DNA of 64,000 bases from Bacillus amyloliquefaciens DSM 7 = ATCC 23350 (GCF_000196735.1 NC_014551.1:624501-688500); one strand, 5' to 3'. Counted from the first letter of the stretch, positions 1 through 9,666 are shown. The notes: a model not told the origin generated them from the sequence alone. Numbers and translations: made by a program.

Positions 1-1666
1 CCTTTTTCATTTGCTCTAAATTCCGTCCCAGCAGATAGCTCCAATAGACAGAATTGGGCTGTTCCCGTTTTATATGGGTTTCCGCATAATCAATATAATA
101 ATGCGCCCAGCGGCTGCGGGCTTCTTTTTCAAATTCCTGATGTTCGGATAAGTGCTGTTCTCCGTAAGCAACAACGGTTTGATGCGCTGAGTACTGTGTT
201 CTTCCTTCGTTTCGTTCCGGCTGAATCAGGGCATATGACCGCATTTGTTCAATAGCGAAATGAAAACGGCGGGCGTCTAATCCGGCCGCTGCCGCTAAAC
301 TTTTCTCATCAGGGGGCTTAGCGAAAAAGCAAAGCGTCTGCCATAGTTTCCGTGTGTCTTCATGACATCTGTCCCATGTGCGGCCAAAGAGAACCTCAAA
401 CAATTCCAATAATGAGTAGCCCGCTTGTTTAAGTTCTTGAATGAGCTGCGGAGCGGGGATGTCGTCGTCCGACATGTAAGCGATACTGAGTGCCATGGCC
501 TTCGGGTTGCCGGCGGCTGCCGAGATGAATTCATTCTTAAGGTCAGGCGATAGCTTCAACAGCTGCTCCAGCTTCTCCCGTTTATGCGGGAGGTTGCATG
601 TTTTCAGACAGCGGTGCACTTCTTGCTGAAAAAATTCAAGGGCATCCGTTTGCTCAAGGCCGCTCAGCTGGATGGCCTCCATTTCTCCGAGGCCGTCCCG
701 GTATGTTTGTTTTACGTTTTCCCGCGCCGTAAGGAGGACTTTTACACCTTGCGGAAGGCTGATGATAAATTCGTGAATGTCACGTTCCGCCATATCGATG
801 CTGTCAATAATCAGCAGTACGGGTTTTTCGTTTGAATGAGCGGCTAATGCATTGCGGACGACGAACCGTTTCTCGTTGATTGATTTGTCGATTTGTTCGG
901 TGCGTCCGAGGTGATAGGCGATCGTGTTTAAAAAATCGCTGAAGCTCAATCCTTTCCAGTCAGCACTGATCCAGATGATGCTGCAAAATGCCGTCCAATC
1001 TGAAGAACCGCCGATACACGAATAGGCCGCTTCAAGGGCGATTGTCGTTTTTCCCATGCCGGCCCAGCCGGTGATTAAACAGACCGGTGACGGAGACAGC
1101 ATCCATTGCCGGATCGCTTCCATGTCAAAGCCGCGGCCGATAAAGTTCCCCGTCCGGCGTGACGGCAGGTTATGTGTCACAGGCTGTTCTGTAAGCGCAT
1201 TCGTTTCAAGGCCGGGTCTGTCGTGAAACAGCCGCTTCACTGCCTTTTCAACGTCTTCATCACTCGGCGCTCCGAATGATCCGTCTTTCCGGAGTATTTT
1301 TGCTTTTTTTAGACAGGACGCTGTCCAAGCGGGCAATGCGGGTTTGATGACGGGAATGGTGGTGGTTTCCAGAAGGCCGGTCAGCCATTCAGGACCCATG
1401 TCAGTCTTTTCTATAATGATCCAGATCATTCCGAACAGTTTTCCGTCGTCCATTCGTCCGGGGATATAGTTTGCGCCCATCTGTCCGATCCAGCTTTTGA
1501 TCGTGTTAGAGGAAACGCCTAATCTGAGTGCAATTTTGTCTATATAAGTCTGTCCTGCTTTTACGTTTTTTGTCCTTTTGACTTTGTAATCAGGATGAAG
1601 TTTCAGCGATTTGACAGCAGGTGCCAGCAGTTCTGCAAATTGTATCCGGTTTTCTAGTTCAGCCAT
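1..1666 (-). CDS. gutR: Glucitol operon activator GutR (partial, C-terminal part outside window)
   Basis: Open frame without stops in the parts I translated, from an ATG at 1666 to the window edge (about 555 residues; the B. subtilis protein is about 829). The start follows a good Shine-Dalgarno (GGAGGTG, 1674-1680). The N-terminus carries a helix-turn-helix-like stretch (ALRLGVSSNTIKSWIGQ, about residues 50-70). A P-loop GWAGMGKTT is encoded near 1045-1070 and a Walker B-like LLIIDS near 795-815, as in STAND-type signal ATPases. Family knowledge: GutR binds glucitol and ATP and activates gutB. It is divergent from gutB, next to the inverted repeat it is expected to bind. The C-terminal repeats lie outside the window. 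Confidence 0.9.
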   Translation of the reverse strand, partial: MAELENRIQFAELLAPAVKSLKLHPDYKVKRTKNVKAGQTYIDKIALRLGVSSNTIKSWIGQMGANYIPGRMDDGKLFGMIWIIIEKTDMGPEWLTGLLETTTIPVIKPALPAWTASCLKKAKILRKDGSFGAPSDEDVEKAVKRLFHDRPGLETNALTEQPVTHNLPSRRTGNFIGRGFDMEAIRQWMLSPSPVCLITGWAGMGKTTIALEAAYSCIGGSSDWTAFCSIIWISADWKGLSFSDFLNTIAYHLGRTEQIDKSINEKRFVVRNALAAHSNEKPVLLIIDSIDMAERDIHEFIISLPQGVKVLLTARENVKQTYRDGLGEMEAIQLSGLEQTDALEFFQQEVHRCLKTCNLPHKREKLEQLLKLSPDLKNEFISAAAGNPKAMALSIAYMSDDDIPAPQLIQELKQAGYSLLELFEVLFGRTWDRCHEDTRKLWQTLCFFAKPPDEKSLAAAAGLDARRFHFAIEQMRSYALIQPERNEGRTQYSAHQTVVAYGEQHLSEHQEFEKEARSRWAHYYIDYAETHIKREQPNSVYWSYLLGRNLEQMKK

Positions 1667-1727
1667 TTAGCCTGCACCTCCTATTAGTACTATTTTATCA
1701 ATTCAGTGTTTTTTGTATATGAAAAAA

Positions 1728-1756
1728 TAAAAAGTACAGTGCGGCTGTCCTTTTAT
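1728..1756. promoter_or_regulatory. GutR operator, imperfect inverted repeat
   Basis: AAAAGTACAG (1730-1739), a 5-nt centre and CTGTCCTTTT (1745-1754) form an inverted repeat with one mismatch in the core, extendable to about 29 bp. It lies just upstream of the gutB promoter, at about -78 to -50 from the predicted start site. That is where I recall the GutR site being placed in B. subtilis. Confidence 0.75.
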
Positions 1757-1772
1757 ACAGCAGGAAAGGCTG

Positions 1773-1799
1773 TTGAACGTCTTGAAAAGAAGTTAAAAT
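1773..1799 (+). promoter_or_regulatory. gutB sigma-A promoter with 15-bp spacer
   Basis: The -35 TTGAAC (1773-1778) and -10 TAAAAT (1794-1799) are separated by only 15 bp. A short spacer makes a promoter poor without an activator, which fits strict GutR dependence. The start site should be near 1806. Confidence 0.7.
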
Positions 1800-1867
1800 G
1801 GTGGCAGTAACAGAGAAAACAAAAATGTATGCACTTACATTTCAGAGCAGAGAAAGGAATTTGCCAA

Positions 1868-2929
1868 ATGACTCACAAAGTGCCTCAAAACATGAAAGCG
1901 GCAGTTATGCATAACACGAGAGAAATCAAAATCGAAACATTGCCCGTCCCTGACATCAATCATGATGAAGTGCTGATAAAGGTGATGGCTGTCGGAATTT
2001 GCGGATCGGATCTGCATTACTATACAAATGGCAGAATAGGCAATTATATAGTGGAAAAACCATTTATCCTCGGTCATGAATGCGCGGGAGAAATTGCCGC
2101 GGTCGGATCGTCTGTCGATCAATTCAAGGTGGGAGACCGTGTCGCTGTCGAACCTGGTGTCACGTGCGGACGCTGTGAGGCGTGCAAGGAAGGGCGTTAT
2201 AATCTTTGTCCGGATGTGCAGTTTTTGGCGACACCGCCGGTTGACGGCGCATTTGTCCAATATATCAAAATGCGTCAGGACTTTGTTTTTTCGATTCCGG
2301 ATTCTCTTTTCTATGAAGATGCGGCTTTGATTGAACCGTTTTCTGTCGGCATTCATGCGGCCGTGAGAACGAAGCTTCAGCCCGGGACAACGATTGCGAT
2401 CATGGGAATGGGCCCTGTTGGGTTAATGGCCGTTGCGGCAGCGAAAGCATACGGGGCAGGCACAATCATTGTGACCGACTTGGAGCCGCTGCGGTTAGAT
2501 GCCGCGAAGAGAATGGGAGCGACGCACGTCATCAATATCCGGGAACAGGATGCCGGTGAAGAAATCAAAACGATCACAAATGGCAGAGGCGTTGATGCTG
2601 CTTGGGAAACAGCGGGGAATCCGGCGGCATTGCAATCCGCACTGGCTTCCGTGCGCCGGGGCGGAAAATTGGCGATTGTCGGTTTGCCTTCTCAGAACGA
2701 AATCCCGCTCAATGTGCCGTTTATTGCAGATAACGAGATTGATATATACGGGATCTTCCGTTATGCCAATACGTATCCGAAGGGAATTGAATTTCTCGCT
2801 TCCGGCATTGTGGACACGAAGCATCTTGTAACGGATCAGTATTCACTGGAGCAGACACAAGAAGCGATGGAACGGGCATTCCAATTTAAAAATGAATGCT
2901 TAAAAGTGATGGTGTATCCAAATCGCTGA
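1868..2929 (+). CDS. gutB: Sorbitol (glucitol) dehydrogenase
   Basis: A 353-residue zinc-dependent medium-chain dehydrogenase that oxidises D-glucitol to D-fructose with NAD in the cytoplasm. Catalytic zinc ligands are C45 (in ICGSDLH) and H70/E71 (GHEC). The structural zinc lobe has C100, C103, C106 and C114. The Rossmann GMGPVG motif is near residue 180. The ATG at 1868 is chosen over an in-frame start at 1829 because AAAGGAA (1853-1859) precedes it and the length equals the known family member. It is the first gene of the gut operon, followed five bases later by the gutP reading frame. Confidence 0.96.
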   Translation: MTHKVPQNMKAAVMHNTREIKIETLPVPDINHDEVLIKVMAVGICGSDLHYYTNGRIGNYIVEKPFILGHECAGEIAAVGSSVDQFKVGDRVAVEPGVTCGRCEACKEGRYNLCPDVQFLATPPVDGAFVQYIKMRQDFVFSIPDSLFYEDAALIEPFSVGIHAAVRTKLQPGTTIAIMGMGPVGLMAVAAAKAYGAGTIIVTDLEPLRLDAAKRMGATHVINIREQDAGEEIKTITNGRGVDAAWETAGNPAALQSALASVRRGGKLAIVGLPSQNEIPLNVPFIADNEIDIYGIFRYANTYPKGIEFLASGIVDTKHLVTDQYSLEQTQEAMERAFQFKNECLKVMVYPNR

Positions 2930-2999
2930 GTGAATGGGGAGGATCTTTGCATTCTCCCTTTTGTTTACTGGAAATGAAAACGGATTCTTGGGGTGGGAT

Positions 3000-4379
3000 A
3001 TGATGATTGAAACAGAAAAAGCAGCGGCAGTAAAGACGAAACATCACGGCCTGACCTGGATTGAACGGATCGGATATGGATTCGGCGATATGTCGTACAA
3101 TATTATCTTTCAATTTGTAAACGCATACTTATTATTCTACTATACAGACGTCGGCGGCATTAAGCCTGCGGTGATAGCAGCTTTGTTTCTGATCGTAAGA
3201 GTGCTGGACGCTATTTTTGATCCGATTATGGGCGTGATTTTAGACAAGACGAATACAAGATGGGGAAAGGCAAGGCCGTATTTGCTGTGGGTGGCGTTTC
3301 CTTTTGCGTTATTTACGTTCTTATGTTTTACGACCCCTCATTTCGGCGAGACGGGGAACATGGTCTATGCGTACATCACCTATATTCTGCTTGGGATGTC
3401 CTTTAGCATGCAGACGATTCCGGTCAACAGCTTAACGGGGCGGATGACGAATTCCGTGGAGGAACGGACGGTTCTGACGACGACCCGGATGATTTTGGTT
3501 TATATCGGAATTCTGTTATCGATCTCCTGTGCGACACCGCTTGCGGACGCCATCGGCGGGACAAACCAGGCGTTTGGATTCCAGATGACGGCGCTTATCT
3601 ATGCGGCGGTGAGCATCGCTTTGAATTTGTTCAGTTTCTTTACTGTACGGGAGCGGATTCAGCCTGAAAAAAGAAAAAAACAAGGAATGAAAAAAACATT
3701 ATCTGTTTTGTTCCGAAACAAGCCTTTGCTCATTTTGGTTTCTTCATTTTTGGCGTTTGCGATCGGGTTTAACATTAAACTCAGCACGATGGTGTACTAT
3801 TTTACGTATAACGTCAATCATAAGGAATTTGTGTTTTTAGGAACCGTGTTGTTTTTCGGGGCAGCGCTGATCAGCAATCTGTTTATTCCTTTCTTTTCTG
3901 AGAAGCGGGGCAGAAAACAAGTCATGATGATTACGGCGGCGTTATCGCTTATTTCTTATGCGGGCCTTCAGTTTACATCGTATTCTTCGATTCCGCTTAT
4001 TTTCTTTTGGCTCTTCGTTTCTGGATTTTTCACGACGCCTTTGAATACCCTTGCTTGGGGAATGGTTGCCGATTGTGTTGATTATGCGGAATGGAAAACC
4101 GGAGTCCGGGCTGATGGCGTGGTGATATCGAGCATGAGCTTTATCAATAAGCTCGGAGTCGCGTTAGCCGGGTCATTTTCGGCCGTTTATCTCGGAATCG
4201 CCGGGTATGCCGCGAATACCGATCAGACGGTATCGTCATTGAATGCGATTAAAAATATGAATGCGCTCATTCCGGGATTGTTCATTCTGCTGTCTATTAT
4301 TCTCATTTCTCTTTATCCTTTAACTGAAAAAAAATATAAGCAGATGATGTCTGAACTGGAGCAAAGGGCTGCAAGATGA
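3000..4379 (+). CDS. gutP: Glucitol uptake permease, GPH-type MFS carrier
   Basis: About 459 residues with some twelve hydrophobic segments. It resembles the glycoside-pentoside-hexuronide cation symporters: the N-terminus contains [10 protein letters not shown], typical of that family, and [15 protein letters not shown] is the loop 2-3 signature. Role: imports glucitol for GutB. The open frame begins at 2934, but that N-terminus is unlike the family. A tandem ATG at 3000/3003 lies behind a G-rich weak ribosome site (GGGGTGGG), so 3000 is preferred; the exact start is uncertain. It lies in the gut operon between gutB and fruC. Confidence 0.9.
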   Translation: MMIETEKAAAVKTKHHGLTWIERIGYGFGDMSYNIIFQFVNAYLLFYYTDVGGIKPAVIAALFLIVRVLDAIFDPIMGVILDKTNTRWGKARPYLLWVAFPFALFTFLCFTTPHFGETGNMVYAYITYILLGMSFSMQTIPVNSLTGRMTNSVEERTVLTTTRMILVYIGILLSISCATPLADAIGGTNQAFGFQMTALIYAAVSIALNLFSFFTVRERIQPEKRKKQGMKKTLSVLFRNKPLLILVSSFLAFAIGFNIKLSTMVYYFTYNVNHKEFVFLGTVLFFGAALISNLFIPFFSEKRGRKQVMMITAALSLISYAGLQFTSYSSIPLIFFWLFVSGFFTTPLNTLAWGMVADCVDYAEWKTGVRADGVVISSMSFINKLGVALAGSFSAVYLGIAGYAANTDQTVSSLNAIKNMNALIPGLFILLSIILISLYPLTEKKYKQMMSELEQRAAR

Positions 4380-4414
4380 GTATATGTAAAATTTAAAATA
4401 TTCTATGTGAACGG

Positions 4415-4442
4415 TTGTATTTATGAGAGAAAGCACTATACT
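4415..4442 (+). promoter_or_regulatory. Possible internal promoter before fruC
   Basis: TTGTAT (4415-4420), 16-bp spacer, TATACT (4437-4442). It lies in the 101-bp gutP-fruC gap, which has no terminator. fruC may therefore be read both from gutB and from here. Confidence 0.4.
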
Positions 4443-4480
4443 GAAACTATAATCGAGAACTGACAAATGAGTGTGATAAT

Positions 4481-5437
4481 GTGGGAAGCCAATCTGTTAT
4501 TTGTATTGGAGAATTGTTAATTGATTTCTTTTGTACCGATGATGTTGATTTGACGGAAGGACGCAATTTCTTAAAAAGTGCGGGCGGTGCGCCGGCGAAT
4601 GTGTCAGCGGCCATCGCGAAACTGGGCGGAGACGCGGCTTTCAGCGGAAAAACAGGCAAGGATCCGTTTGGGTACTTTCTGAAGCAGACTTTAGACGCCG
4701 TACACGTCGATACTTCTATGCTCATCATGGATGAGAAAGCGCCTACAACGCTTGCGTTTGTTTCATTAAAACAAAATGGGGAGCGCGACTTTGTTTTTAA
4801 CAGAGGAGCGGATGCTTTGTTTACTTTGGAGGATATTGATCTGGAAAAGGTAAACGATGCGAAAATCCTTCATTTCGGCTCAGCGACGGCATTGTTATCA
4901 GATCCGTTTTGCACGGCCTATTTACGGCTGATGTCGATTGCGAAAGACAATGGACAGTTTGTTTCCTTCGATCCTAACTACCGCGAGGATTTATGGAAGG
5001 GAATAGTTTCAGAGTTTATAAGCACCGCCAAAAAAGCAATTGCTGTAAGTGATTTTGTGAAAGTCAGTGACGAGGAGCTTGAGATCAGCGGTGCGAAAGA
5101 TCATAAAGAAGGTGTTGCAATCCTTCATGAGATCGGGGCCGGCATTGTGGCGGTGACACTCGGGAAAAGCGGGACCCTTCTTTCAAATGGGAAGGATCTT
5201 GATATCATTCCGAGCATTCCGGTGACATCAATAGACTCAACGGGAGCGGGAGACGCGTTTGTCGGCGCAGCGCTGTATCAGCTGGCACGCACGGATGAAA
5301 TTCAGACGGCAGCTGAAGATTTTGCGAAGCTGCGTGATATTGTGTCATTTGCCAATAAGGCAGGGGCGCTCGTGTGCACTAAAATCGGTGCGATCGATGC
5401 TTTGCCTAGCTTAAAAGAGGTTGAAGTCTCTCTGTAA
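4481..5437 (+). CDS. fruC: Fructokinase, PfkB/ribokinase family
   Basis: 318 residues from a GTG start. Phosphorylates fructose, the product of GutB, so it completes glucitol catabolism in the cytoplasm. The N-terminal PfkB signature [16 protein letters not shown] spans residues 35-50. The C-terminal signature DSTGAGDAF starts at residue 252, and its last Asp (258) is the expected catalytic base. There is no convincing Shine-Dalgarno before this GTG; an in-frame CTG at 4460 would add seven residues, so the start is open. A terminator follows at 5446. Also called ydjE/gutF. Confidence 0.9.
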   Translation: MGSQSVICIGELLIDFFCTDDVDLTEGRNFLKSAGGAPANVSAAIAKLGGDAAFSGKTGKDPFGYFLKQTLDAVHVDTSMLIMDEKAPTTLAFVSLKQNGERDFVFNRGADALFTLEDIDLEKVNDAKILHFGSATALLSDPFCTAYLRLMSIAKDNGQFVSFDPNYREDLWKGIVSEFISTAKKAIAVSDFVKVSDEELEISGAKDHKEGVAILHEIGAGIVAVTLGKSGTLLSNGKDLDIIPSIPVTSIDSTGAGDAFVGAALYQLARTDEIQTAAEDFAKLRDIVSFANKAGALVCTKIGAIDALPSLKEVEVSL

Positions 5438-5445
5438 AATATCGG

Positions 5446-5489
5446 GGATGTTTCTTGAAATTCATCGGACTTCGGGAAGCATCCTTTTT
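5446..5489 (+). terminator. Terminator after fruC
   Basis: GGATGTTTC (5446-5454) pairs with GAAGCATCC (5476-5484) with one G-T pair, followed by TTTTT. Ends the gut operon. Confidence 0.8.
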
Positions 5490-5669
5490 ATTTAGGTCTG
5501 AAACCCATTCTGATATACGGTATACTTTATAGGGATATCCAGTAAATTGAACCAATGTGAAGTACATACAATAATGTTTTTATAAAATCGAAGTAAAACC
5601 AAGTTTCTGCTGCTGCCGTCATGTATAGTGTGACGGCATAAGAAATTGAACCGCGGAGGAATGCTTTAC

Positions 5670-5987
5670 ATGAAAAATGTTTTTCTTATCGTGCAATGCG
5701 CGTTTTCTGTTTTTTGTTTTTTCTGCCTCGCCGCTGTGAATTGGTATCAGGGGAGTGAGCTTGTTTCTGATTCGTTTGATTGGAATTATACGGCTAAATT
5801 TTCAAAGCTGCTGAATAATACGGATACGATCACAAGTCCCGAACAGATATCGCAGCTGGATTTCTTTGTGTATTCTGCGAAGCATTATCCGTTAGTGAGC
5901 GGTTTGATGATCGGGCTGTTTATTTATTTTTTGTTTTCATTGTATTTGGTTATAAAGAATATCCGCCGGCATAAATGGGCTGAATGA
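5670..5987 (+). CDS. Small two-helix membrane protein, DUF4306-like
   Basis: 105 residues. One hydrophobic segment lies at residues 4-23 and a second near residues 75-97, with a polar region between that contains a WYQGSEL motif. The motif and layout recall the DUF4306 (YjdJ-like) family; this is from memory and moderate. An ATG at 5670 is 9 bases after GGAGGA (5655-5660); the upstream in-frame ATGs sit on or before that ribosome site, so they are rejected. It is monocistronic between a terminator and the pspA promoter. A weak promoter TTGAAC (5547) N17 AATAAT (5570) precedes it. Function unknown. Confidence 0.75.
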   Translation: MKNVFLIVQCAFSVFCFFCLAAVNWYQGSELVSDSFDWNYTAKFSKLLNNTDTITSPEQISQLDFFVYSAKHYPLVSGLMIGLFIYFLFSLYLVIKNIRRHKWAE

Positions 5988-6026
5988 GACTTTTTTTATA
6001 TATTTATACATAAACTCATGAGAAAA

Positions 6027-6054
6027 TGAAACTTTTTTGAAAAAAACCAGTATA
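6027..6054 (+). promoter_or_regulatory. SigW-type ECF promoter of pspA operon
   Basis: TGAAAC (6027-6032), 16-bp spacer, AGTATA (6049-6054). Close to the SigW pattern TGAAAC-N16-CGTA, with A for C at the first -10 base. pspA (ydjF) is a known SigW target in B. subtilis. Confidence 0.75.
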
Positions 6055-6101
6055 TATAACTGTGAACTTGTTACTATTTAATTTTGGGAGGAAAATGAAA
6101 A

Positions 6102-6788
6102 ATGAGTATTTTAGGACGATTTAAAGACATTATGTCAAGCAATATTAATGCGTTGCTGGATAAAGCTGAGAACCCTGAAAAAATGGTTGATCAATATTTG
6201 CGGAATCTGAACAGTGATTTAGGAAAAGTGAAGGCGGAGACGGCTTCTGTCATGGCTGAGGAACAGCGGGCGAAAAGAGCGTTAACGGAATGCCAGGCTG
6301 AGGCCGAAAAGATGGAAAGCTACGCGATGAAAGCTTTACAGGCCGGAAATGAAGCTGATGCGCGGACATTTCTGGAAAGGAAAGCAGCCGTTGAATCAAG
6401 GCTGACTGAGCTGCAAACGGCTTATCAGCTTGCTTCTTCCAACGCGTCTCAAATGCGCAGCATGCATGACAAGCTTGTTGCCGATATCGGGGAGCTTGAG
6501 TCGCGGCGAAATGCCATTAAAGCGAAGTGGTCTGTGGCAAAAACACAGGAGAAAATGAACAAACTGGGATCCTCTGTTTCAAATGCGGGCCAATCGATGA
6601 CAGCTTTCGATAGAATGGAAGACAAGGTCAACCGGGCGCTTGATCATGCCAATGCGATGGCGGAGCTGAATGCGTCTCCGAAAGACGATATTGACGAGCT
6701 GACGGCTAAATATGACAGCAATCAAAGCAGTGTCGATGATGAACTGGCGGCGCTCAAGCAGAAAATGCTTTTCAGTAAAGATCAATAG
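6102..6788 (+). CDS. pspA: Phage shock protein A homologue
   Basis: 228 residues, an almost entirely helical coiled-coil PspA/IM30 protein. It forms membrane-bound assemblies that protect the inner membrane under envelope stress. The N-terminal amphipathic start (ILGRFKDIMSSNINALLDKA) and the conserved AENPEKMVDQYLR segment are present; the remainder is heptad-rich. GGGAGG (6085-6090) precedes the ATG. It is followed 49 bp later by ydjG with no terminator, so pspA-ydjG-ydjH-ydjI probably form one SigW-driven unit. Confidence 0.95.
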   Translation: MSILGRFKDIMSSNINALLDKAENPEKMVDQYLRNLNSDLGKVKAETASVMAEEQRAKRALTECQAEAEKMESYAMKALQAGNEADARTFLERKAAVESRLTELQTAYQLASSNASQMRSMHDKLVADIGELESRRNAIKAKWSVAKTQEKMNKLGSSVSNAGQSMTAFDRMEDKVNRALDHANAMAELNASPKDDIDELTAKYDSNQSSVDDELAALKQKMLFSKDQ

Positions 6789-6837
6789 ACAGCGGGCTGA
6801 GCTTTGTCCGATATAAAGAGAAAGTGAGAGAAACAGA

Positions 6838-7863
6838 ATGATCATTTCTTATAAATGCCCGAACTGCGGCGATGATATGGTCTTTGACAGTTCATCTGGC
6901 AAGCTGACATGCCGCAGCTGCGGGCGGCAGGATCAAATAGAAAGCCTGCCTAAAGAGTATATTACGACCAGATTTTCTGAAAATGAGGCGAAGGAGTATC
7001 ACTGTGAGAACTGCGGCGCGGTATTAATGACTGAGGCGGAGACGACTGCAACGATGTGCGGGTTTTGCGGAGGTGCGGCCGTTCTCGCCGATCGATTATC
7101 GGGAAATCTCGCGCCTTCCATGGTGATTCCTTTTACGATCAGCAAAGAAGAGGCCATGAGCGCTTTTAAAAAGTGGTGCAGAAACGGCCGCCTGACACCT
7201 AAGGGATTTATGAATGCCGATCGGGTGAAGAACATAACCGGTATGTACGTGCCGTTTTGGATGTTTGACTTAAACAGCAAGGTTCAGGTCAATGCCGTTT
7301 GTACGAGAGTGCATCACTATGATGATGGAGAATACCGGGTGACGGAGACCGAGTATTACAACGCGTACCGCGATATTAATCTTGATTATCTCAAAATTCC
7401 GGTCGACGCTTCAGAAAAAATGAATGATGAATTAATGGACAAACTGGAGCCTTATTCTTACAGTGAGCTGAAGGAGTTTAATACAGCCTATTTGGCGGGA
7501 TATATAGCGGAAAAGTACAATTATACCGATGACGATCTCTTTCCGCGGGCGAAGGATAAAATCAGCCATTATATTGATTCTTATATCAGATCCACCTTCT
7601 CCGGCTATACGACGGCTGACATTACAGATGAAAAGATTCAGACGGATAAACTCAGCAGTTTTTACGTGCTTCTTCCGGTCTGGATGGTCAGCTATGATTA
7701 TGAGCGGACTGAGCACATTTTTGCGATGAACGGGCAGACGGGCAAGGTTGTCGGCAAACCGCCGATCAGCGCCGGAAAAGTGGCCGCGTGGTTCGGCGGC
7801 ATTACAGCCGGCACGTTTTTAGCATTAAGACTCGTCTCACTTATGATAGGGGGCGGTTTTTGA
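6838..7863 (+). CDS. ydjG: Zinc-ribbon membrane protein YdjG
   Basis: 341 residues, the same length as I recall for B. subtilis. Two zinc ribbons are visible: C7/C10/C25/C28 and C56/C59/C74/C77. A mixed alpha/beta central part follows, then one C-terminal hydrophobic helix (about residues 318-338). Known context: YdjG, YdjH and YdjI form a membrane-linked partner complex of PspA. Its stop overlaps the ydjH start (ATGA at 7860-7865), implying translational coupling. Confidence 0.88.
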   Translation: MIISYKCPNCGDDMVFDSSSGKLTCRSCGRQDQIESLPKEYITTRFSENEAKEYHCENCGAVLMTEAETTATMCGFCGGAAVLADRLSGNLAPSMVIPFTISKEEAMSAFKKWCRNGRLTPKGFMNADRVKNITGMYVPFWMFDLNSKVQVNAVCTRVHHYDDGEYRVTETEYYNAYRDINLDYLKIPVDASEKMNDELMDKLEPYSYSELKEFNTAYLAGYIAEKYNYTDDDLFPRAKDKISHYIDSYIRSTFSGYTTADITDEKIQTDKLSSFYVLLPVWMVSYDYERTEHIFAMNGQTGKVVGKPPISAGKVAAWFGGITAGTFLALRLVSLMIGGGF

Positions 7864-8624
7864 TGAAAGTATCGATAAAAAAAGCGTGTCTCTTTTGCTT
7901 CGTCCTTTTTCTGATGCTGTCTTTTTCTTTACATACATCAGCGTCTGCCGCTGAACAGAAGCAATATGTTTATGACAATGCTCACTTATTAACGAAGGAT
8001 GAAACTAAGAAACTCGAGGAATTGGCGGGGAAGCTGGGGGCAAAGCGCCATACCGATTTTATTATTCTTACCGCAAACGGAACGGGCGGTAAGGACATCG
8101 CGCAGTACGCCGGTGATTTTTATGACAGTCATTTTCACGGAAGCACGGCGATATTGACCATTGATATGAAAGATCGGGAAGTATTTATCTCCGGATACAA
8201 AAAGGCGGAGACGTATTTGAACAGCAGCCGGCTGAATACGATCAGGAATACGATTTCGTCAGACATTTCCGCAGGCCATTACGAAAAGGCGTTTGAGACT
8301 TATATTAAAATGTCCTACAAAGATATGGGGAAAAACCCTGAGAACAAGTCTGACAATCTGCTGCTCACGTGGTGGTTTCAGCTGATTATCGCCGCAGCCG
8401 CAGCCGGAATTGCCGTCACTGTGATGGTGTACAATTCCGGCGGCAGGGTCACCGTCACCGGCAGCACGTATATGGATCACGATACGTCTGAAGTGCTGGA
8501 CCAGCACGACACATATATCCGGACGGACGTTACAAGAGAAAGAAAGCCTGACAAAGATAATGACAATGACGGCGGAGTCACGAGGGGCGGCACGTCTTAC
8601 AGCGGAAGCAAAGGAAGTTTTTAA
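7863..8624 (+). CDS. ydjH: Membrane-anchored TPM-domain protein YdjH
   Basis: 253 residues from the ATG that overlaps the ydjG stop. A signal peptide (residues 1-30, hydrophobic core LFCFVLFLMLSFSL, likely cleavage after ASA) is followed by a TPM (DUF477) domain beginning YVYDNAHLLT. A transmembrane helix lies near residues 172-190. The tail is charged, then glycine/serine rich, ending GSKGSF, as in many TPM proteins. The TPM domain would face outside. Part of the PspA-linked ydjGHI set. Confidence 0.88.
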   Translation: MKVSIKKACLFCFVLFLMLSFSLHTSASAAEQKQYVYDNAHLLTKDETKKLEELAGKLGAKRHTDFIILTANGTGGKDIAQYAGDFYDSHFHGSTAILTIDMKDREVFISGYKKAETYLNSSRLNTIRNTISSDISAGHYEKAFETYIKMSYKDMGKNPENKSDNLLLTWWFQLIIAAAAAGIAVTVMVYNSGGRVTVTGSTYMDHDTSEVLDQHDTYIRTDVTRERKPDKDNDNDGGVTRGGTSYSGSKGSF

Positions 8625-8650
8625 ATTTTACGTAAAGGATTTGAGCATAC

Positions 8651-9655
8651 TTGGGTTTTTTCAGAAATCAGTTAGCGAATGTGGTGGAATGGGAAGAATT
8701 CAGAGACGACATGGTTTTCTATAAATGGAACAACCGTGAAATTAAAAAAGGCAGCCGTCTGATCATCCGGCCGGGACAGGATGCCATCTTTTTACACAAC
8801 GGGAAGATTGAAGGGATCTTCCGTGATGACGGCGATTATGATATCGAGTCAGAAATCATTCCGTTTCTATCGACGTTAAAAGGGTTTAAGTTTGGCTTTA
8901 ACAGCGGCATGCGGGCGGAAGTGCTGTTTGTGAATACGAAGGAGTTCACCGTGAAGTGGGGCACAAAAAACGCCATCAACATTCCGGCGGCGGGAATGCC
9001 GGGCGGTATGCCGATCCGCGCAAACGGTACATTTAACTTCAAGGTCATTGACTACATCGGATTGATTGATAAGATTGCGGGTGTCAAAGACAGCTATTTA
9101 GTAGAGGACATTAAAATCCGGATTACGTCTATTCTCGATCAGCTTTTGATGAAATGGATCACCAGAGAAGGAAAAGACATGTTCAATCTGCAGTCGAATT
9201 CATTTGAAATCGGAAAAGGGATTCAAGAAGATCTTGATATGCAGCTGATCGGAGACGGGATGTCGATTACGGGCTTCAATATCATGAGCTTTAACTATCC
9301 GCAGGAAGTTCAGGATATGATTACGAAGAACGCTTCTTACGGCATGGTGGGCGATGTGAATCGCTATCAGCAGATTTCCATGACTGACGGAATGTCATCC
9401 GGCAAAATGAGCGGAAGCGGCACAGCCTCCGATATGGCCGGCATGATGATGGGAATGAATATGGCAAATCAAATGATGAACCAAATGAATCAAAATCAGC
9501 AGAACCAGCCGCAGCAAAGTCAAAATCAGCAGAATCAGGGGACGGCACCGGCAAATGGCTCAGAAGGAGCGGCTAAGCCGAAATTCTGTCCGAACTGCGG
9601 AACGAAAACGGAAGGCGCGAATTTTTGCCCGAATTGCGGACAGAAGCTTGCCTGA
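8651..9655 (+). CDS. ydjI: SPFH/virion-core-like protein YdjI with zinc ribbons
   Basis: 334 residues from a TTG start; AAAGGA (8634-8639) precedes it. The first about 230 residues form an SPFH-related fold (KGSRLIIRPGQDAIFLHNGK). A Met/Gln/Asn-rich linker follows (residues about 255-305), then two C-terminal CPNCG motifs forming a double zinc ribbon. There is no membrane segment. In B. subtilis YdjI is needed to bring PspA to the membrane through YdjG/YdjH. Last gene of the pspA unit; a strong terminator follows. Confidence 0.9.
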   Translation: MGFFRNQLANVVEWEEFRDDMVFYKWNNREIKKGSRLIIRPGQDAIFLHNGKIEGIFRDDGDYDIESEIIPFLSTLKGFKFGFNSGMRAEVLFVNTKEFTVKWGTKNAINIPAAGMPGGMPIRANGTFNFKVIDYIGLIDKIAGVKDSYLVEDIKIRITSILDQLLMKWITREGKDMFNLQSNSFEIGKGIQEDLDMQLIGDGMSITGFNIMSFNYPQEVQDMITKNASYGMVGDVNRYQQISMTDGMSSGKMSGSGTASDMAGMMMGMNMANQMMNQMNQNQQNQPQQSQNQQNQGTAPANGSEGAAKPKFCPNCGTKTEGANFCPNCGQKLA

Positions 9656-9666
9656 CGATATACGAA

